14,386 bases of DNA from Candidatus Saccharimonadota bacterium. Its GTDB lineage: Bacteria > Patescibacteriota > Saccharimonadia > Saccharimonadales > Saccharimonadaceae. The stretch is from positions 1 through 14,386 of the forward strand of contig JACQGD010000050.1 in assembly GCA_016199685.1 (NCBI GenBank), read 5' to 3'. The translations under genes were made by a program, and so were the position numbers. How positions within the stretch are numbered: the stretch's first letter is position 1; each line of letters opens with the position of its first letter. Positions 1-8,315 of the stretch are shown here, piece after piece. Below the pieces are notes generated by a model. That model ran no database searches and was not told the DNA's origin. It saw only the letters and a list, made by a program, of their open reading frames with translations.

Positions 1-79
1 CCGGTCCTGCGCCAGAGTGTACGACGGCGGGGCGGCCCACGCCGGATTTAGCAACTTTGGAGATAACGGAGCTTTTCAT
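1..79 (-). CDS. N-terminal fragment of an unidentified protein
   Basis: This is the start of a minus-strand gene that runs off the left edge. The ATG lies at 79-77, and the 26 visible codons begin MKSSVISKVAKSGVGRPAVV and continue with HSGAGP. A good Shine-Dalgarno (AAAGGGGAAAATT before the ATG) supports this start. The peptide is basic and rich in Ser, Gly and Val, with no recognisable domain in this short piece, so I do not assign a function. It is divergent from uvrA, with about 90 bp between the two start codons. G and C are more frequent toward the window edge than in the neighbouring uvrA, but the sample is too small to interpret. Confidence 0.6.
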   Translation of the reverse strand, partial: MKSSVISKVAKSGVGRPAVVHSGAGP

Positions 80-116
80 AATTTTCCCCTTTCTGTTACT
101 TCAGTCATCGACAAGG

Positions 117-144
117 ATTATCCCGAAGACTGGCACCAGGTCAC
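117..144 (-). promoter_or_regulatory. Possible promoter of the left-edge gene
   Basis: On the minus strand there is a GTGACC (-35-like, 144-139), a 16-bp spacer and GATAAT (-10-like, 122-117). The -10 is about 37 nt upstream of the ATG at 79, which leaves a short leader holding the Shine-Dalgarno. The matches are only partial (4 of 6 and 5 of 6), so this is a candidate. Confidence 0.3.
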
Positions 145-151
145 GTAACAA

Positions 152-160
152 TGGTATAAT
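152..160 (+). promoter_or_regulatory. Extended -10 promoter of uvrA, nearly leaderless
   Basis: The sequence TGGTATAAT is a perfect extended -10 element (TGN plus TATAAT at 155-160). Only nine bases separate it from the uvrA ATG at 170, so transcription should begin 0-3 nt before the start codon. No convincing -35 hexamer is seen, as is usual for extended -10 promoters, and no Shine-Dalgarno fits in the nine bases. Confidence 0.7.
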
Positions 161-169
161 AGTCTGGTT

Positions 170-2705
170 ATGCCAGAGGTTATCCGTGTCACAGGTGCGA
201 GGGAGCACAACTTAAAAAATATTAGCGTGGAAATTCCACGTGATAAGTTAGTTGTCATTACGGGACTCTCTGGATCGGGTAAATCGAGTCTTGCGTTTGA
301 TACAATTTACGCCGAAGGTCAGCGCCGCTACGTCGAGAGTTTGAGCAGTTATGCTCGTCAGTTCCTCGGCACGATGGACAAACCTGATGTTGATCAAATT
401 GAAGGCCTCAGTCCTGCTATCTCTATCGATCAAAAATCAACAAGTCGAAATCCACGTTCGACCGTTGCAACGGTAACCGAAATCTACGATTATCTTCGCT
501 TGCTATATGCGCGAATTGGCGTGCCGCATTGTCCAATCGATGGACTTGAAGTGCAGCGACGGACACCGCAAGACATCATTGATGCTATTTTGAAATACGA
601 AGATGGCAAGCGTCTGATGATTCTCGCTCCTATAGTCAAAGACAAAAAAGGTGAGTTCGCTCACATTCCTGAGCAATATCGACGATTAGGATTTGCGCGT
701 GCTCGTGTTGACGGAGTAGTCTATGCGCTTGATGAATTCCCCGATTTAAAGAAAAACATTAAGCATACTATTGAGATTGTTGTTGATCGTATTGCAATGA
801 GCGCTGACATGGCGAGTCGTGTGACTCAGTCGGTTGAGCAGGCACTTGATCTTGGCGGCGGAATTGTCGAAGTACTCAATGTTGACGACGAGAAGACTGA
901 TATCTTTTCGCAGCGATACGCATGCGTCAACCATCCCAACGAAGAAATTCCAGAACTTGAGCCCCGTCTATTTAGCTTTAATGCACCACAAGGTGCTTGT
1001 CCCGTGTGTACGGGTCTTGGTAGTCGACTTGAAGTTGATCCTGATCTTGTATTCAATCCAAGCCTTACGATCGCTGAGGGTGCAGTGAGGCCGTACAATC
1101 GCGTTAATAGCGATGCATGGTACATGAAACGACTTGCAGAGGTTGCAAAAGCTCACCGCTTCAGCTTGCAAGTTCCAGTGAGTCAACTCTCTCCAGATAA
1201 CTTAGAAAAAGTACTCTATGGAACAGGAAATCAAAAATATACAGTTAATCTCGGAAGTGGACGAAGCTACGAGTCAACGTATGAGGGAGTAATTCCGAAT
1301 CTCGAACGCCGACATAAAGAAACTGATAGTGAGTTTATGCGCCGCGACATTGAGCGCTTTATGAGGGACCGAAAATGTTATACATGTAAGGGTGCTCGTC
1401 TCAAGCCAGTAGTGCTCGCAGTAACTGTGCATGGCATGAATTCATCAGCGTGACAATGATCGTCTGATCGGAACACTAAAGCGACTTCGTGATCTTGGTA
1501 ATACGGTGCTTGTTGTTGAGCACGATGAGGATACGATTCGTGAAGCTGACTATCTTCTTGATATTGGGCCCGGTGCTGGTGTTGCGGGTGGTGAAGTTGT
1601 ATCGGCGGGTACGCCAGCAGAAGTTGCTAAAGACAAAAATAGTATTACAGGACGATATCTCGCGGGAACGGAAAAAATAGATGTACCGAAGAAGCGCCGA
1701 ACGATTGAAAAAGATCGTACTCTTATCATTCGCGGCGCAAAAGAAAATAATCTCAAAAATATTGATGTTTCGGTTCCGCTCGGAGTGATTACAGTTGTGA
1801 GTGGCGTGAGCGGATCGGGTAAGTCGACATTGGTTAACGACATACTTGCAAAAGAACTCTCGGCACGGCTTCATCGCTCACAAGCGGTTCCAGGCAAACA
1901 CGATAATATCGAAGGCATCGAGCAACTCGATAAGGCAATTGTTATTGATCAGTCGGCAATTGGTCGTACGCCACGCTCAAATCCAGCAACGTACACAGGT
2001 GTCTTTACGCCAATTCGTGAATTGTTTGCAAGTACACCCGAGGCGAACATTCGTGGCTACAAAGCAGGGCGATTCAGCTTCAATGTGAAGGGTGGACGCT
2101 GTGAAAATTGTCAGGGTGACGGTGTTATCAAAATTGAGATGCACTTCCTGCCGGACGTCTATGTAACCTGCGACGTGTGTAACGGTAAACGTTACAATCG
2201 CGAAGCGCTCGAGATTAAATACAAGGAAAAAACAATCAGCGATGTCCTTGAAATGACGGTCGAACAGGCTGCAATCTTCTTTGAAAACGTTCCATCGATT
2301 GAACGAAAACTGACGACACTTGTTGAAGTCGGTCTTGGCTATATACGATTAGGACAGCCAGCAACGACCTTTAGTGGTGGTGAAGCACAGCGAATCAAAC
2401 TTGCAAGCGAGCTTTCGCGTCGAAGTACGGGTAAGACGATGTATATTCTCGATGAGCCGACAACAGGCCTTCATAGTGCGGATGTGAAGCGTCTTTTGAT
2501 GATCCTCCAGAAACTTGTCGAGGGAGGTAACAGTATGGTGATTATCGAGCATAATCTCGACGTTATCAAAACTGCAGACCATGTTATCGATATGGGACCC
2601 GAAGGTGGAGTCGGTGGCGGAACAGTTGTTGCCGAGGGAACGCCTGAAGCAGTGACGAAAGTAAAGACGTCGTTTACGGGTAAATATCTAAAGCAGCTCC
2701 TTTAA
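170..2705 (+). pseudogene. uvrA: UvrA, excinuclease ABC subunit A, broken by an internal deletion
   Basis: UvrA is the dimeric ABC ATPase that finds bulky DNA damage and loads UvrB. The first open frame (170-1453, 427 codons) carries Walker A GLSGSGKS at residues 32-39, the UvrB-binding region, a zinc site (C252, H255, C277, C280) and a CxxC at 403-406. It then stops just after M423. The second part reads in another frame from 1440 (HQRDNDRLI onward) to the stop at 2703-2705. It contains the end of ATPase I (VVEHDED), a complete ATPase II (GVSGSGKST, FSGGEAQRIKLA, YILDEPTTGLH) and the second zinc finger (CENC and CDVC). Compared with the roughly 940-residue family, about 90 residues are missing at 1438-1443, including the signature and Walker B of ATPase I. 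The loss also shifts the frame (lost length of 3n+2). As written the gene cannot make active UvrA. An assembly error is a serious alternative. The next gene overlaps its stop by 1 nt. Confidence 0.9.
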
Positions 2706-3274
2706 TGGTGGTGTCACGTCGTTTCTTTACCCAGTACATACGAAACATAAGGACAATTGGCGCAGTTGCACCAAGCTCGCGTTTTTTAGCGCAAAAAATG
2801 GTACAACCAATCGATTTCTCAGCTGCAAAGTTGATTGTACAGTTTGGGCCTGGCACGGGTAGCTTTACTGACGTGCTTCTTCACGAGCGTCATAAAAACA
2901 CATCTCTTGTCCTGATCGAATTTAATACGACTTTTTATGAAACACTTGTGCGCCAGTATGGACACGAGAAAAATGTCTATGTATATCACGGTACGGCTGA
3001 AGATGTCGATGGAATCTTACGTCAGTTCGGATTGGCTGCAAAAGTTGATTATATTGTTTCAGGACTTCCGTTTGCATCGCTTCCAATAAAACAGTCACAG
3101 GCGATTCTACAACGTGCCCAGGCAGTGTTAAAGCCAGAAGGAAAATTTATTACGTTTCAATACACGCTTCTCAAAAAGGGATTTCTCGCAGCCTACTTCG
3201 ATGAAATAACCGTGTCTCGTGAGTGGCGGAATATCCCGCCTGCGTATGTGCTTACTTGTCGAATGCTTGAATAA
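2705..3274 (+). CDS. PmtA-like class I SAM-dependent methyltransferase
   Basis: This 189-residue protein has the class I methyltransferase fold. The SAM-binding motif FGPGTGSFT lies at residues 47-55, an acidic position follows (LIEFN), and a motif IV-like segment SGLPFASLP lies where adenine dimethylases have NLPY. The N-terminal IGAVAPSSRFLAQKM and the overall length resemble the phospholipid N-methyltransferase (PmtA) branch and small relatives of the KsgA group. The substrate cannot be read from sequence, and a lipid or other small molecule is more likely than rRNA because the KsgA C-terminal domain is absent. The ATG shares one base with the uvrA stop codon (TAATG), there is no Shine-Dalgarno, and translational coupling to uvrA is likely. 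It ends 8 bp before the convergent dedA stop. Confidence 0.75.
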   Translation: MVVSRRFFTQYIRNIRTIGAVAPSSRFLAQKMVQPIDFSAAKLIVQFGPGTGSFTDVLLHERHKNTSLVLIEFNTTFYETLVRQYGHEKNVYVYHGTAEDVDGILRQFGLAAKVDYIVSGLPFASLPIKQSQAILQRAQAVLKPEGKFITFQYTLLKKGFLAAYFDEITVSREWRNIPPAYVLTCRMLE

Positions 3275-3282
3275 AAAGGGCT

Positions 3283-4002
3283 CTATCTCTTCTTTGTACG
3301 TTTAAACAGCGTATCGATCTGCTTTTTAGAAAGAGCGACAATGCTATCGCGTTGCTTCTTGTCTTTTAGAATATGAATAATTGGAGGAAGCAATGAAACA
3401 AGGAGGATGAGAGCGATAATCGGAAGCAGTACATGATCAATATCGATACCAAGCTTGGTAAATAGCGCACCAAGGTAGTAGCCTGCGTACGTAACTCCAA
3501 CAGCCCAGATGAAACCACCAATCATATTGTAGATGAGGAACTTTTTATATTCCATCTTACCAATACCAGCTACAACTGGTGCAAAAGTACGTACGAAAGG
3601 CACGAATCGAGCGATGATGACTGTCTTGCCTCCATGCTTTTCGTAGAACTTTTGAGCGATTTCAATATTCTCTTGCTTGAAGAATTTAGAGTTTGGACGT
3701 TGAAAGAGCTTATAGCCAACACGACGACCAAATGTATATCCAACGTTGTCGCCAACGACTGCAGCTAAGAAGAGGAGGAATACGAAGAGGTGAATGTTGA
3801 TATTAAGAACGCCACTATAGACGAGGAAGCCAGAAGTAAAGAGAAGACTGTCACCTGGTAAGAAGAAGCCAATAAGGAGTCCCGACTCTGCAAAAATGAC
3901 GGCTATAACAGCGATCCAGCCTGCAGTCGATATTATGTCGATAAGGTCAAGTCCGGGAATGGCGCTGAATAATGATAGCGTTGGTAATAAGGAGTCAAAC
4001 AT
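3283..4002 (-). CDS. DedA family (SNARE-associated/VTT domain) membrane protein
   Basis: The 239-residue protein is a typical DedA: several membrane segments, FAESGLLIGFFLPGDSLL at residues 37-54 (E39 and D51 are the conserved acidic residues) and the ARFVPFVRTFAPVVAG block at 131-146, whose two arginines are hallmarks of the family. Some members are now known to flip undecaprenyl phosphate or phosphatidylethanolamine across the membrane, so a role in lipid-carrier recycling is plausible. The C terminus is basic (FKRTKKR) and probably cytoplasmic. I chose ATG 4002 over an upstream GTG at 4026 because a TGCTAGAAT extended -10 lies 7 nt before this ATG, so the GTG would fall outside the transcript. 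No Shine-Dalgarno is visible. Confidence 0.9.
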   Translation of the reverse strand: MFDSLLPTLSLFSAIPGLDLIDIISTAGWIAVIAVIFAESGLLIGFFLPGDSLLFTSGFLVYSGVLNINIHLFVFLLFLAAVVGDNVGYTFGRRVGYKLFQRPNSKFFKQENIEIAQKFYEKHGGKTVIIARFVPFVRTFAPVVAGIGKMEYKKFLIYNMIGGFIWAVGVTYAGYYLGALFTKLGIDIDHVLLPIIALILLVSLLPPIIHILKDKKQRDSIVALSKKQIDTLFKRTKKR

Positions 4003-4009
4003 ACTATCT

Positions 4010-4018
4010 ATTCTAGCA
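4010..4018 (-). promoter_or_regulatory. Extended -10 promoter of the dedA-like gene, leaderless
   Basis: Read on the minus strand, TGCTAGAAT is an extended -10 (TGN plus TAGAAT, 5 of 6). The seven bases AGATAGT separate it from the ATG at 4002, which puts +1 at or next to the start codon. No -35 was identified with confidence. Confidence 0.5.
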
Positions 4019-4115
4019 TGACTCACTCCGAGAGCGTACTATCTAGCCTAAACGGCCATAGATTATTCCTTTTATTTGAAACTGTGAAATTCCTTACAAC
4101 CTAATTTCAGGTAAT

Positions 4116-4124
4116 TGGTATACT
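4116..4124 (+). promoter_or_regulatory. Extended -10 promoter of the bL25 gene
   Basis: TGGTATACT is an extended -10 element (TATACT at 4119-4124). The expected start near 4131 gives a leader of about 30 nt that contains the AGGAG Shine-Dalgarno at 4150-4154. A weak TTACAA at 4094-4099 could be a -35, but its spacer would be 19 bp. Confidence 0.55.
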
Positions 4125-4160
4125 ATAGAGTGATAAACAACTGAATTGCAGGAGAACAGA

Positions 4161-4892
4161 ATGAACGATTTCACATTGAAACTTGACGAACGCAGTACGA
4201 CAGGTAAAAAAGTTGTTTCACTTCGAGGTGACGGTTTCGTCCCTAGTGTCGTGTACGGTGCAAATGATGCTCCGATAAGTACACAGTCACTGAGCGTTGA
4301 AACGGCTAAGGTTGCCCACGCTGCAGGTAAGCACTCTCCAATCACTCTTAGTATTGATGGAAAAAAGAAGCTCGCTATCATCAAAAGTATTGATTTGCAC
4401 CCTGTGAAGCGACATATACGCCATATTGCATTCCATACTATTAATCAAAATGATGTTATTACGACTGAAGTGCCAATCCATCTTACGGGTATTGGTGAGA
4501 GCGAGGCTGAAAAAGCTGGACTCGTTGTGCTACAGGCAATTGAGCATGTAGAGATTAAGGCGAAGCCAGCATCACTTCCAGAGGCACTTGAATTATCAAT
4601 TGTTGATCTTGCATCGACAGACGATAAGCTGACTCTTGCGGATATTACACTTCCTAAGAACGTTGAATTTGCTGACCTCGAACAAGATCTCGATCTTGTG
4701 GTCGCAAACGTCTATGAACCAAGTGCACTCCAAGCCGCTAATGACGCTGCCGGTGGTGATGCAGAGGACGAAAGTGAAGTAACGGCCGATAACGGTGCTG
4801 ATACGCCTCAGGATTCACAAGCTGAAGAGTCACGACCAGGCGGTAAATCTCAGGATGAACCAAAGCAGTCAAACGTTGACGCAAATAAGTAA
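4161..4892 (+). CDS. rplY: Large ribosomal subunit protein bL25, long (TL5/CTC) form
   Basis: The 243-residue protein matches the long bL25 family (general stress protein CTC, Thermus TL5). An N-terminal 5S-rRNA-binding domain of about 95 residues (LKLDERSTTGKKVV, FVPSVVYGAN, the HPVKRHIRHIAFH strand) is followed by the C-terminal beta domain (EVPIHLTGIGESEAEKAGLVVLQ). The last 50 or so residues are acidic and low in complexity, probably disordered. It binds 5S rRNA in the central protuberance. AGGAG six bases before ATG 4161 sets the start. An in-frame ATG at 4146 lies upstream of that Shine-Dalgarno and is rejected. The gene has its own promoter and a strong terminator, so it is a single-gene unit. 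Confidence 0.93.
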   Translation: MNDFTLKLDERSTTGKKVVSLRGDGFVPSVVYGANDAPISTQSLSVETAKVAHAAGKHSPITLSIDGKKKLAIIKSIDLHPVKRHIRHIAFHTINQNDVITTEVPIHLTGIGESEAEKAGLVVLQAIEHVEIKAKPASLPEALELSIVDLASTDDKLTLADITLPKNVEFADLEQDLDLVVANVYEPSALQAANDAAGGDAEDESEVTADNGADTPQDSQAEESRPGGKSQDEPKQSNVDANK

Positions 4893-4914
4893 GTAGCTAT
4901 TTCTTGCTCTTAAA

Positions 4915-4936
4915 GCACCGCTTCGGCGGTGTTTTT
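4915..4936 (+). terminator. Rho-independent terminator after bL25
   Basis: A perfect 6-bp stem CACCGC/GCGGTG (4916-4921 and 4926-4931) closed by a stable TTCG tetraloop is followed by five T residues (4932-4936). Three A residues before the stem extend pairing with the T run. It lies 23 nt after the bL25 stop. Confidence 0.92.
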
Positions 4937-4967
4937 AAGTATTATTTTATAATTCAGCTCTCGGGCG

Positions 4968-4976
4968 TGGTATTAT
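4968..4976 (+). promoter_or_regulatory. Extended -10 promoter of the helicase gene
   Basis: TGGTATTAT is an extended -10 element (TATTAT, 5 of 6). The expected start near 4983 gives a leader of about 28 nt with the TAAGGG Shine-Dalgarno. A TATAAT at 4948-4953 is an alternative -10 with no visible -35. Confidence 0.5.
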
Positions 4977-5010
4977 GGAAGCAATATTTCGGGTGGTTAA
5001 GGGCAGGTAC

Positions 5011-7583
5011 ATGCATCGTAATTTTGGATCAAAAAGTTTCAATAATTCCCCGACAGGCGGATATAAAAACGTGCGATCTCATTATGTGTCCGAACGAGGT
5101 CTGGCGCCCCTCCCTGAAGGTGTTATACCGATTAATCGCCGTGAGAAAAGATTAGCGTCTAAAGCAATAGGCAATGTTGTTGAAGTGAATCGCGAGAAGG
5201 AATCTCGATACGGCGATTCCAATCTTCCAATTAGTAGTCGACTCGACGAAATTGATGCTTCAATAGAGCAAAATCCAGTGACGATTGTCTCAGGAGATAC
5301 TGGTTGCGGCAAAAGTACGCAGGTACCGCTCTCGCAACTTTCACGTGGCCGTTCAACGATCATGATGCAGCCAAGGAGACTCGCGGCAGAGATGGTTGCT
5401 GATCGAATGACATACCATGTCCGTGAGCGAGATGGCGATGACGCGTACGGTGTCGTTGGATGTCTTACAGCAACAAAAAATACATTGACGCCGAACACAA
5501 AAACAATGGTTGTGACCGACGGTGTTTTTACCCGACAACTCCCCGAAATTCTTCGACAAGAGGCACCTCCTGTTCTTATTATCGATGAAGTTCACGAGTG
5601 GAAAACCGAAACTGAAGTTGCGCTGGCACTTGTACGACATGAAATGATGAGCAATCCAGACCATCAGCTTCGGGTAGTTCTTATGAGCGCAACACCAGAT
5701 TTACAAGTGTACGAAGACTTCTTTACAGATGTTATTTCCGAGCCGCTCCCATCGATTGATATCAAGGTTCCGATTCATACGATCGAAGATAAAATCGAAG
5801 CTGAATCAACTGTTGCTGAGCAGGCTTTTGAGTATGGCCAGCAGGGAATGAATGCGCTTTGTTTTGTTGAAGGAAAGCGTGAGATTAAAGATGCTATCGA
5901 CGAAATAACGAAGCGGTTTAGGCTCGCTGGTACTGCCGCTCCCATGATTTTGCCACTCCATGCTAAGCTGCCGCAGCATATGAGAGATGCGGCAATCGCG
6001 AGCTATCCAAATGGTAAAATTATTGTTGCTACTGATGTCGCGCAGACAAGCATCACGATTGCCGATATCGACGTTGTGATCGATAGTGGTCGAAAACGTG
6101 AACCGCATATTGACGAAGAGTTTTCGCAGAGTCTTGATATTGTACTGGCCTCACGTGATGACCTACGACAGCGCCGTGGACGCTGCGGAAGAGTAAAAGA
6201 TGGTATCTATATCTTAACGCGTGGTTCAGAGGAAGACGACTTTGTTGATAGTGATGATGAGCTGCGTCCACAGCATTCGCTTCCAGAAATTCAGCGAACT
6301 GAAGTCGATCGAACGGCGCTGTATATCGCAAATCTTGGTTACGACATGGCAGAGCTCAAGTTTCCACACCATATTGACCCAGTAATGATAGAGCATGCAA
6401 AGCAGTCACTATGGTCGCTCGGAGCGCTCGACGATGAGGGTCGGATTACGACGATTGGCCGTCGAATGGAGTCACTTCCTATGAAACCTGCGCTTGCACG
6501 AATGGTGGTTGAATCAGAACAGTATTCTTCAAAAATACGAGCCCAGGTGCTTGCCATGACCGCTGCAGCAGAAGCGGGTGGGCTGCAATACTTTGAAAAG
6601 GGCGTTGGCAAAAAATGGAATGAACTTCTAGAGCAAAGTGATTCTGATATGATTGCGCAACTTGAGCTTTTTATCGCATCGATGAATCTTACAAAAAAGG
6701 AGCAAGTCGCCTATAATCTCGACCCACTCAACATTGAACAATCACAGTTACTTTACCGAAAAGTGATGAAGCGAGTCGGTATGGACATAACTGAACTTGT
6801 GCCACCGAATCCTCAGGAAATTGATAACATCAAGCGATGTATCTACACGGGTATGATCGACTATGTGTACGAATACACGAATACTGATGAATATATGCGT
6901 GCGGGCGGAAATCATCCGACGCCACGTGAAATTAGTAACCGAAGCGTCGTCAAGAAAAATGCACCAATGGTCGTCGGGTATCCGTATAGGTACGAGTACA
7001 TGGATGGTGGCGAATCTGTTGCGAAGCATATCATCGAGAAAGTGACGAGAATTCCAAATCCGGCTGTGCTTGGTCAGATTGCAGCGCACCTCACTGTTTG
7101 GAAGCCAGAAGAACATGCACTTCGAGGCGGGCGACTTATGCAACGGCAGGCACAATACTACCGCGACACGCAACTTGGTGTCACGCGGGAGGTTGAAGCG
7201 GAAGCGACTGGCGACTCAATTGAATACCTCGTCGATCATATTATGCAGTCGCCAGGTTCTGCTCTAAAAAATCTATATAACATAGAATCGACCCTAAAAG
7301 TACTACGAAAACTTTCACTCCGTGCTCCAAAAACTATCCCCTATCCGATACGGAAATTGCTGCTATTTACGAAAGCTCGCCAAATACACTGCAGCGATTT
7401 AATGAAACATTTTCAATTAGCTACGAGCGCGGTGTACCACTTGTAAAGAAATATGATTTTGAATTAGCGTCACTTCTTGAGGATGAACTGTATCTTGATG
7501 ACGGGAGAATGGTGAAGTTTGTTGGCGAGCATGGAAAGCATTTCACAATTTCGCAAATAAAAGAGCAGCATAAGACAGTATAA
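5011..7583 (+). CDS. DEAH-box helicase of the HrpA/HrpB type, frameshifted near the 3' end
   Basis: This superfamily 2 NTP-dependent helicase has motifs in order: Walker A GDTGCGKST (95-103), PRRLAA motif Ia, DEVH (192-195), SAT (226-228), ATDVAQTSITIADI motif V (340-353) and QRRGRCGR motif VI (387-394). A winged-helix/ratchet region typical of HrpA/HrpB follows. Likely substrates are RNA or ribonucleoprotein, and the exact role is unknown. ATG 5011 has TAAGGG seven bases upstream. An earlier ATG at 4975 overlaps the -10 box and is rejected. The open frame ends at 7446 with an implausible tail (PYPIRKLL onward). From CTA at 7341 another frame reads 80 sensible codons (LSDTEIAAIYESSPNTLQRF onward) to TAA 7581-7583. 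One missing base in AAAAA (7329-7333) or CCCC (7338-7341) explains this and would restore about 857 residues. The first 50 residues are Arg/Lys-rich and not helicase-like. Confidence 0.88.
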
Positions 7584-7590
7584 ATGAAGC

Positions 7591-7625
7591 GAGCCAGGCA
7601 CGAGATGGTGTCTCGTACCTGGCTC
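7591..7625 (-). terminator. Long hairpin, probable terminator of the orphan gene
   Basis: A 15-bp inverted repeat (7591-7605 with 7611-7625) closes a 5-nt loop. On the minus-strand RNA all 15 pairs form, with one U-G wobble. On the plus-strand RNA that position is a C-A mismatch, so the minus orientation is favoured. A short T-containing stretch (CTTCATTT) follows in the minus direction. It begins 8 bp after the corrected helicase stop, so it may end both convergent genes. Confidence 0.65.
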
Positions 7626-7640
7626 TGGGGTGAGTAAAGG

Positions 7641-8192
7641 TTAGTGATGAGTGAGTTCCATCAACGCTGCGTGACGCCTGCGCGTTCCGTAGTATGCGGG
7701 CAGGTTGACGTCACTCCAGTCGGTTGTAGTGGTCGGTGGAGGTGTCTGCTCGACTTGATCGCTTGGTGCGGGCTCTACCGACAGTGACACGATGAGCTGC
7801 TTATCGATAAACATCGAGACGGTTTCGCGTCGTACGCACAGATCGAGTGCATCTTGGACTAGCTGTTGACGTTCACCGGCATTCCTCCACGTTGGATCCT
7901 TGATTGCACCGAAGCGCTTCAGCTCCAGGAGGACGATCGACATTTCTCCTTTCAGATTTCCGTCGAATTTCTTGAGGATGATCGCAGGAATTCGTTTTGC
8001 GACGCGGCGTCGAGCAGCTTCTGAGTATTGACGCTGTTTTGCCGGTCGTTTGCCACTGAGTGTCGCTCGAGCCTGTTGCTTCTCATCGGCGCGACGAGCT
8101 TGAGCAACTGTCTCTCTACGACTCGCGCACCTACGTTGAAGTCGCTCTTCTTGAGCTTCGACTCGGTGATCCATGTCAACGTAATGCCTCAT
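7641..8192 (-). CDS. Hypothetical basic protein, 183 residues
   Basis: I do not recognise this protein. The first 80 residues are Arg-, Glu- and Gln-rich and probably form a charged helix or coiled coil (HRVEAQEERLQRRCASRRET, then KRPAKQRQYSEAARRRVAKR). A compact, more hydrophobic middle follows (IVLLELKRFGAIKDPTWRN, QLVQDALDLCVRRETVSMF). The tail is Pro/Thr-rich (QTPPPTTTTDW). The charge suggests nucleic-acid contact, which is inference only. ATG 8192 is chosen because AAGG at 8202-8199 sits six bases upstream. A TTG at 8219 would open the same frame without a ribosome site. Its codons end in C or G more often than those of its neighbours (ATC, GTC and CTC are preferred), which may mean transfer. 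It has its own promoter and terminator. Confidence 0.7.
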   Translation of the reverse strand: MRHYVDMDHRVEAQEERLQRRCASRRETVAQARRADEKQQARATLSGKRPAKQRQYSEAARRRVAKRIPAIILKKFDGNLKGEMSIVLLELKRFGAIKDPTWRNAGERQQLVQDALDLCVRRETVSMFIDKQLIVSLSVEPAPSDQVEQTPPPTTTTDWSDVNLPAYYGTRRRHAALMELTHH

Positions 8193-8241
8193 CACATACC
8201 TTACTCTAGTAATGTGCAAGCTCCAGTCGCCTTTGATTGGT

Positions 8242-8259
8242 TATACGGATGGCCGTATA
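8242..8259. promoter_or_regulatory. Perfect palindrome in the leader of the orphan gene, possible operator
   Basis: TATACGG and CCGTATA form a perfect 7-bp inverted repeat around ATGG. It lies just downstream of the predicted minus-strand start point (near 8266) and about 50 nt before the ATG at 8192, a position where a bound repressor would block transcription. No T tract follows in either direction, so a terminator is unlikely. The function is inferred. Confidence 0.45.
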
Positions 8260-8272
8260 TGCGCTTGCTTAT

Positions 8273-8301
8273 TTTATACCACTCCGCAAGCTTTTCTACA
8301 A
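8273..8301 (-). promoter_or_regulatory. Promoter of the orphan gene
   Basis: On the minus strand an extended -10 TGGTATAAA (8281-8273, TATAAA 5 of 6) is preceded by TTGTAG (8301-8296). The TTGTAG-to-hexamer spacer is 17 bp. It lies immediately after the stop of the upstream ABC gene. Confidence 0.5.
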
Positions 8302-8315
8302 GCTTTATTTAATAA

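Noticed and set aside
4003..4026. GTG start at 4026 for the DedA protein
   Set aside because: The extended -10 box (4018-4010) lies inside this extension, so the codon would precede the transcript.
4146..4160. Upstream ATG extending bL25 by five residues
   Set aside because: It lies upstream of the AGGAG that fits ATG 4161, and the family start is at the NDFTLKL region.
4975..5010. Upstream ATG that would extend the helicase by 12 residues
   Set aside because: It overlaps the TATTAT -10 box and has no ribosome site, while ATG 5011 has TAAGGG seven bases before it.
8288..8305. Two AAGCTT sites 6 bp apart as a terminator of ABC copy 1
   Set aside because: Each is self-complementary and can pair, but no T tract follows on the minus strand and the stem is AT-rich and short. 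The region also holds the next gene's -35.
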